Positions 6,297-10,139 of a stretch of DNA of 10,139 bases are shown in pieces. The first letter of the stretch is position 1. Each line of letters starts with the position of its first letter. The notes under the pieces are model-generated. The model made no database searches. It saw only the letters and a list, made by a program, of their open reading frames with translations, and was not told the DNA's origin. Source of the DNA: JBCDIQ01 sp039024295 (GTDB lineage: Bacteria > Bacteroidota > Bacteroidia > J057); assembly GCA_039024295.1 (NCBI GenBank), contig JBCDIQ010000209.1, forward strand, positions 1 through 10,139. Direction: 5' to 3'. The position numbers and the translations under genes are program-made.

Positions 6297-7791
6297 TGGG
6301 GGTGTCTTTAAGGTGAATGTTTAACTCGCCAAGCTTATCGCGGATAAGGTCTGCCACTTCAAAATTCTTTTCTTTGCGGGCACCTGCACGAAGTTCGGTT
6401 ACCAACCCCATCAAGCCTTCTACCAAACCATCTTCTGTACTGTCAGAAACAGTTGAGACAGGTAAAAGTCCCAAAATATCATAAAATACCGTGTGGAAAT
6501 CCCTTCTGAACTGCTCGAAGGTCTCCTCTGCTACCGGAATAGCCTTTCCCTTGTCTTCCATTTTAAAGATGATCGGAAGCACCTCAAATATCCGGGCTAT
6601 GACCCGTGCAGTATTGAAGTCATCATTCATGAAGGCCTCGCAATCGCGGAGGAAGGTTCCGAGGTGCTGCTCCGTTTCAGGTTGGGGGTCCATTGCCCGA
6701 TCAAGCGGGCTAATGCTATCCAAAATGGAAAGTGCTTCGCAGATTCGGAGGTATCCCTTTTCAGATGCTTGCAAGGCATCATTGCTAAAGTCGAGGGTAC
6801 TTCTGTAATGCGCCTGCAAAATGAAGAAGCGGATATTCATTGGGGTATACCCGCGGTCCAGCAATTGATGGTCCCCTGAGAAAAACTGGCGCAAATCGAT
6901 GGCATTCCCTAATGACTTACCCATCTTTTGTCCATTCAGGGTAATCATATTATTGTGCATCCAATAGCGAGCTTCATTGAGCTGCTCTTCTGGTGCGTGG
7001 CAGTTGCAGGCATTTGACTGGGCGATCTCAGCCTCATGGTGGGGAAACAGCAAATCCATTCCACCGCCGTGGATGTCGTATTTTTCTCCCAGGTACTTGG
7101 TGCTCATGACTGTACACTCAATGTGCCAGCCCGGAAACCCAGATCCCCATGGGGAGTCCCAGCGCATAATATGGGTAGGATCAGCATTCTTCCAAACGGC
7201 AAAATCTGCAGGATGGCGTTTTTCCTCGCTTCCCGTCAAGTTGTCCCGGCTAACCTCCCGCATATTTTCTAAATCTCGGCCTGAAAGCTTACCGTACTTG
7301 AAGTCCTTGTCGTACTTCGCTACATCAAAGTACACAGAGCCGTTCGAGACATAGGCGTAGCCATTTTCTATGATTTTTTGCACCGCAGCTATCTGCTCAG
7401 GAATGTGACCTGTGGCACGAGGCTCAATGCTGGGGCGCAGCATGTTGAGCTTTGCCATGTCCTCGGTGTAGGCATCGAGGTATTTCTGAGCAATTTCCAT
7501 AGGCTCTAATTGCTCCAGGCGAGCGCGCTTCTCCACCTTGCTTTCTCCATCGTCAGCATCGTTGACGAGGTGGCCCACATCTGTGATATTGCGGACATAG
7601 CGAACCCTGTATCCCAAATGTTTGAGGTACCTAAATACGATGTCAAAGGAAAGAGCCGATCGGGCGTGGCCTAAGTGGGGGTTGCCATATACTGTGGGAC
7701 CACAAACATATAGTCCTACAAAAGGCGGCTTTAAGGGCTCGAATTTTTCTTTTTTACGCGAAAGGCTGTTGTACAAATGGAGTGTGTCCAT
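6268..7791 (-). CDS. cysS: Cysteinyl-tRNA synthetase
   Basis: The 507-residue class I synthetase attaches cysteine to tRNA-Cys in the cytoplasm. Visible are the N-terminal LHLYNSLSRKKEKF (4-17), CGPTVYG (30-36), the HIGH-type motif HLGH (39-42), and the zinc set C30, C226 (HIEC), H251 and E255 (HHEAE), which selects cysteine. The KMSKS-type loop is KMGKSLGN (289-296), with Gly in the third place as is common in this phylum. The C-terminal helical DALR-like and anticodon region (about 340-507) is intact and full length. ATG at 7791 puts the catalytic motifs at their usual distance from the N-terminus; an in-frame TTG at 7812 would lie inside the promoter element and is rejected. The 3' end overlaps the M28 lipoprotein start, so the two genes are cotranscribed. 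Confidence 0.97.
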   Translation of the reverse strand: MDTLHLYNSLSRKKEKFEPLKPPFVGLYVCGPTVYGNPHLGHARSALSFDIVFRYLKHLGYRVRYVRNITDVGHLVNDADDGESKVEKRARLEQLEPMEIAQKYLDAYTEDMAKLNMLRPSIEPRATGHIPEQIAAVQKIIENGYAYVSNGSVYFDVAKYDKDFKYGKLSGRDLENMREVSRDNLTGSEEKRHPADFAVWKNADPTHIMRWDSPWGSGFPGWHIECTVMSTKYLGEKYDIHGGGMDLLFPHHEAEIAQSNACNCHAPEEQLNEARYWMHNNMITLNGQKMGKSLGNAIDLRQFFSGDHQLLDRGYTPMNIRFFILQAHYRSTLDFSNDALQASEKGYLRICEALSILDSISPLDRAMDPQPETEQHLGTFLRDCEAFMNDDFNTARVIARIFEVLPIIFKMEDKGKAIPVAEETFEQFRRDFHTVFYDILGLLPVSTVSDSTEDGLVEGLMGLVTELRAGARKEKNFEVADLIRDKLGELNIHLKDTPNGTEWKLDK

Positions 7792-7809
7792 GCGTCTGTT
7801 TTGGGGCCA

Positions 7810-7817
7810 CAAATATA
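7810..7817 (-). promoter_or_regulatory. Probable cysS promoter, -7 element TATATTTG
   Basis: TATATTTG on the minus strand is an exact match to the Bacteroidota -7 consensus TAnnTTTG. It lies 18 bases upstream of the cysS ATG, giving a short leader of roughly 12-15 nucleotides. No TTTG or TTG sits at the expected -33 distance; that position is occupied by a perfect palindrome (7837-7852), which suggests dependence on, or control by, a DNA-binding protein. Confidence 0.5.
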
Positions 7818-7836
7818 GGGATTTTTTGAAGAGGAA

Positions 7837-7852
7837 TACCTGCTAGCAGGTA
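7837..7852. promoter_or_regulatory. Perfect 16-bp palindrome TACCTGCTAGCAGGTA, candidate operator
   Basis: All 16 bases are self-complementary. The palindrome ends about 19 bp upstream of the TATATTTG element, so it covers the -33 region of the presumed cysS promoter, with its centre about 54 bp before the cysS ATG. No T-run follows on either strand, so it is not an intrinsic terminator. A dimeric regulator site is the simplest reading; the regulator is unknown. Confidence 0.5.
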
Positions 7853-7869
7853 ATTCATTTGCTACAACC

Positions 7870-7912
7870 GAAAGTTTGACAAGTCGTCACAACCTTTTCA
7901 GGCAAAACTTTC
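7870..7912. repeat. 8-bp perfect inverted repeat with 27-base spacer
   Basis: GAAAGTTT (7870-7877) and AAACTTTC (7905-7912) are exact reverse complements. Inside the spacer a second small repeat, TGAC (7877-7880) and GTCA (7886-7889), shares one base with the outer arm. It lies in the 241-bp gap between rpoN and cysS, just upstream of the cysS promoter palindrome. It could be an upstream regulatory site or an RNA hairpin in the rpoN 3' UTR. The arms are AT-rich and short enough that chance is possible. Confidence 0.25.
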
Positions 7913-7968
7913 AGCTGTCCCATATGCTTACAACAACAGATGCGTAACATTGAGAGATGGATTTGAGT

Positions 7969-8009
7969 AAAAAGACGTGTTTGGGCCCGATAAGTTCCCA
8001 GAGGTACGT
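7969..8009 (-). terminator. Possible weak intrinsic terminator of rpoN
   Basis: Read on the minus strand 24 bases after the rpoN stop, ACGT and TGGG are followed by CCCA and ACGT, forming a two-part stem around a roughly 11-base loop with an unpaired 5x3 internal loop. CTTTTT follows directly. The T-run at the right place supports termination, but the stem is broken and a competing GTTC/GAAC pairing exists, so strength is doubtful. Confidence 0.35.
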
Positions 8010-8032
8010 GAACGGTCAAAAAGCGTAGGAAA

Positions 8033-9517
8033 TCAGACTTCCTTTCTAAGCCTGGCGACCGGAATCCCCAGTTGTTCGCGGTACTTTGCCACAGTGCGCC
8101 TAGCGATATTGTAGCCTTTTTCTTTCAGCATGGCAGCAATTTTATCGTCCGATAATGGTTTGCGCTTGCTTTCCCCTCCGATGATTTCTTCCAGCGACTT
8201 TTTTACCTCACGGTTTGACACCATGCCATCCTCTGTCTCAATTCCCTCCGTAAAGAAGAATTTCAACTGATAGATGCCAAAATCTGTCTGGACATATTTG
8301 CTGTTCGCTACCCGGCTCACTGTGGAGATGTCCATGTTGATGGTTTCGGCAATGTCCTTGAGGATCATGGGCCTTAGTTTTTTCTCATCCCCATTAGACA
8401 TGAAAAACTCTTTTTGCTTGTTGGCGATGGCTTCCATCGTATTCAGCAAGGTAAACTGACGTTGCTTAATGGCATCAATGAACCACTGGGCTGCCTCAAT
8501 CCGGGACTTCACAAAGTCAAAGGTCTCTTTTACCTTGGCATCTTTTTTCCCATTCGCCTTGTGCAAATTTTTGTACTCGCTGTACATATTCACATAAGAG
8601 CGGCTCACCTTGAGGTCTGGCGCGTTCCGGTTGTTCAATCGGATTTTGATGGCACCATTTTCTACACTCAGGATAAAGTCAGGAATGATGTACTCGTGTT
8701 TCACCACTGACTGAGATTCTCCCGGCTTAGGATTAAGACGAGTGATCAAGCTGTAAGCCTCCCTAAATTGGTCCTCGGATAGGTTTAGGCGAGAGCGCAG
8801 CTTGGAGAAATGCTTTTTGGTAAACTCTTCGAAATATTTTTCCAGAATGGCTCGTGCATGACGCACCTGGGGCACATCCTCTTTCCTTTCCAATTGGAGG
8901 AGTAAACATTCCCGGAGGTCGCGCGCTGCCACCCCTGCCGGATCAAATCGCTGTATTTTGTGAAGTACTGCTTCTACGGCTTCTGGCTTTGTGGCCAGGT
9001 TATAACGAAATACCATATCATGTACCATGGCCTTGACTGGCCGCCGCAGGTACCCGTCTTCGTCTATACTGCCAATAATATGGTCGCCAATGATGTGCTC
9101 TTCTTCTGAGAGCTTGAGCAGTGCCATTTGGTCAGAGAGCTGATCATACAGGGATTTCATCTGTACAATGGGTGCCTCATATTCGTCCTCTTCATCACGT
9201 GGTGTGCTGGGAAGGCTGGTACGGTAATCATAGCCGTCATTTACGAGGTAGTCATCAATAGCAGCTTCTTGTTTGGCTGCTTCTTGTTCCTCGGCAGTAG
9301 GTTCATCTCCGTCTTTCCGATCCAGGTCTTCATACTCCCCACGTCCTGTCTCTTCCTGAACGGACATCTTTTCATCTTCCAGGGCAGGGTTTTTTTCTAT
9401 TTCTTCCTTAATCCGCTGCTCCATCGTAGCAGTGGGAATTTGCAGCAGTTTTATAAACTGAATCTGCTGGGGGGATATCTTCTGAAGGAGCTTGAGACGT
9501 TGGCTTTGTTTTAACAT
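8033..9517 (-). CDS. rpoN: RNA polymerase sigma-54 factor
   Basis: The 494-residue product has all three sigma-54 regions. Region I (1-48) is Gln/Leu-rich (LKQSQRLKLLQKISPQQIQF, then IPTATMEQRIKEEIEKNPALED) and contacts AAA+ activators. Region II (about 49-117) is a long acidic linker. Region III has the core-binding domain (about 118-310, including IDEDGYL 151-157 and RFDPAGVAARDLRECLLLQL 190-209), a helix-turn-helix (LKDIAETINMDISTVSRVAN, 386-405), and the RpoN box ARRTVAKYRE (472-481), which binds the -24 element. Sigma-54 requires an ATP-driven enhancer-binding protein; none is encoded in this window, so the regulon cannot be guessed here. ATG at 9517 begins exactly at the conserved N-terminus. 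Full-length, with no missing key motif. Confidence 0.97.
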   Translation of the reverse strand: MLKQSQRLKLLQKISPQQIQFIKLLQIPTATMEQRIKEEIEKNPALEDEKMSVQEETGRGEYEDLDRKDGDEPTAEEQEAAKQEAAIDDYLVNDGYDYRTSLPSTPRDEEDEYEAPIVQMKSLYDQLSDQMALLKLSEEEHIIGDHIIGSIDEDGYLRRPVKAMVHDMVFRYNLATKPEAVEAVLHKIQRFDPAGVAARDLRECLLLQLERKEDVPQVRHARAILEKYFEEFTKKHFSKLRSRLNLSEDQFREAYSLITRLNPKPGESQSVVKHEYIIPDFILSVENGAIKIRLNNRNAPDLKVSRSYVNMYSEYKNLHKANGKKDAKVKETFDFVKSRIEAAQWFIDAIKQRQFTLLNTMEAIANKQKEFFMSNGDEKKLRPMILKDIAETINMDISTVSRVANSKYVQTDFGIYQLKFFFTEGIETEDGMVSNREVKKSLEEIIGGESKRKPLSDDKIAAMLKEKGYNIARRTVAKYREQLGIPVARLRKEV

Positions 9518-9720
9518 GAAATATGACGCTACAGGGATTTGGTTTAAGAAAATACAATTTACAAAATGGAAACTAAAGTAATTGTACTAAATGATCATAG
9601 GTATTACGCGTCGTATAGCAACGTACAAAATTTCATGCCAATATTCAATTTGCTATGCATGGATAATTCAAATCAATGACCTAATTGACTGATTATAAGA
9701 CAGAAAAACTATGGAAAAAA
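9518..9720. other. AT-rich intergenic region between the Lrp-like gene and rpoN
   Basis: These 203 bp are AT-rich and hold no credible gene. No exact TAnnTTTG was found on the minus strand; the nearest variant is TACTTTAG around 9575-9582. Small palindromes such as ATGATCAT (9591-9598) are too short to interpret. There is no hairpin with a T-run after the Lrp-like gene, so read-through into rpoN is possible. The rpoN promoter is presumably here but I cannot place it. Confidence 0.4.
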
Positions 9721-10139
9721 TTATGAATTTTCTTGTTCCTCTTCTCGTAGTATTCTAAGGGGCCTCACCATGCTTTCCTCCAATGAAATAAATGTTTCGG
9801 TGCGCTGAATACTAGAGATCGGTTGAATCTTATCATTCAAAATGTTGCGAAGTTCCCGAGTATTTTGACACATGATCTTCAAAAAGATGCTGTATCTCCC
9901 TGTGGTATAATGAATTTCTGTTATTTCAGGTATCTGCTTCAGGCGTTCTACAATCTGGTTGTAAAAGGACCCCTTCTCCAAAAAGACACCAACAAACGCG
10001 CTTATATCGTACCCCAACATAGAAGGATCAATCTCCAGGTGAGAACCCTTCACAATCCCCATCCCCATCATTTTTTTCATGCGCACATGCACCGTTCCGC
10101 CTGAAACCACCAACTGCTTGGCAATTTCTGTGTAGGGCG
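9721..10139 (-). CDS. Lrp/AsnC-family transcriptional regulator (5' end outside the window)
   Basis: About 139 C-terminal codons are present. The frame stays open to the right edge, where the residues PYTEIAKQLVVSGGTVHVRMKKM belong to the helix-turn-helix, so the true start lies beyond 10139. An internal TTG at 10113 would cut the recognition domain and is not the start. After the HTH comes GIVKGSHLEIDPSMLGYD, then the RAM (AsnC ligand-binding) domain: strand AFVGVFLEKG, helix YNQIVERLKQIPEITEIHYTTG, strand SIFLKIMC, helix TRELRNILNDKI, and the final strand TETFISLEE. These proteins form dimers to octamers and respond to amino acids or related small molecules. The ligand and targets are unknown here. 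The neighbouring gene downstream is rpoN, about 200 bp away on the same strand. Visible features are normal for the family. Confidence 0.93.
   Translation of the reverse strand, partial: PYTEIAKQLVVSGGTVHVRMKKMMGMGIVKGSHLEIDPSMLGYDISAFVGVFLEKGSFYNQIVERLKQIPEITEIHYTTGRYSIFLKIMCQNTRELRNILNDKIQPISSIQRTETFISLEESMVRPLRILREEEQENS

Noticed and set aside
7810..7812. TTG at 7812 as a longer cysS start
   Set aside because: It would add seven non-conserved residues and overlaps the TATATTTG promoter element; the ATG at 7791 matches the family N-terminus.
9626..9640. Sigma-54-like -24 element (TGGCATG on the minus strand) upstream of rpoN, suggesting autoregulation
   Set aside because: The partner -12 element is TTGT, not TTGC, and lies one base too far from the GG, breaking the strict GG-N10-GC spacing.
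9673..9688. TCAAT/ATTGA repeat after the Lrp-like gene as a terminator
   Set aside because: A five-base AT-rich stem with no following T-run is expected by chance in this AT-rich stretch.
10111..10113. TTG at 10113 as the start of the Lrp-like gene
   Set aside because: The frame continues upstream with conserved helix-turn-helix residues (PYTEIAKQ) to the window edge, so the gene is truncated by the window.

Overview
The window reads as ordinary chromosomal sequence from a member of the Bacteroidota. The grounds are: exact matches to the Bacteroidota -7 promoter element TAnnTTTG, the lineage-style degenerate Walker B of the delta' subunit, the KMGKS form of the cysteinyl-tRNA synthetase signature, a TlpA-N-terminus-like envelope protein, and an ECF sigma factor followed by a one-TM, non-zinc-finger putative anti-sigma factor. 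Genus cannot be settled from sequence alone. Base composition looks uniform, and I see no transposase, integrase, tRNA, rRNA, CRISPR array or phage gene.

Layout. At the left edge, a plus-strand gene probably ends around position 68-72; a strong intrinsic terminator (131-168) follows it. Next on the plus strand is a small VOC-fold protein (286-657), preceded by an alternating inverted/direct repeat. Everything else is on the minus strand. Reading in the direction of transcription (right to left): an Lrp/AsnC-family regulator cut by the right edge (9721-10139), rpoN (sigma-54, 8033-9517), cysS (6268-7791), an M28/glutaminyl-cyclase-like lipoprotein (5280-6296) whose start overlaps the end of cysS, holB (DNA polymerase III delta', 4075-5199), a membrane-anchored envelope protein (2986-4053), and a tight three-gene set: ECF sigma factor (2308-2895), putative membrane anti-sigma factor (1794-2357) and a secreted repeat-rich, DUF4097-like protein (713-1792).

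How the genes work together. rpoN and the Lrp-like gene are transcription regulators. cysS and holB are housekeeping genes of translation and replication. cysS has its own plausible promoter, with a perfect 16-bp palindrome over its -33 region. The ECF, anti-sigma and secreted-protein set is coupled by a 50-bp overlap and a 1-bp gap, which suggests one signalling unit. In that reading, membrane-held protein 2 restrains the sigma factor and the exported protein 3 is a sensor, target or effector; this role is inferred. It is the least understood part of the window, together with the neighbouring envelope protein. I found no clear evidence of a wholly new system; the findings are mostly regulatory DNA structures and unusual protein variants.
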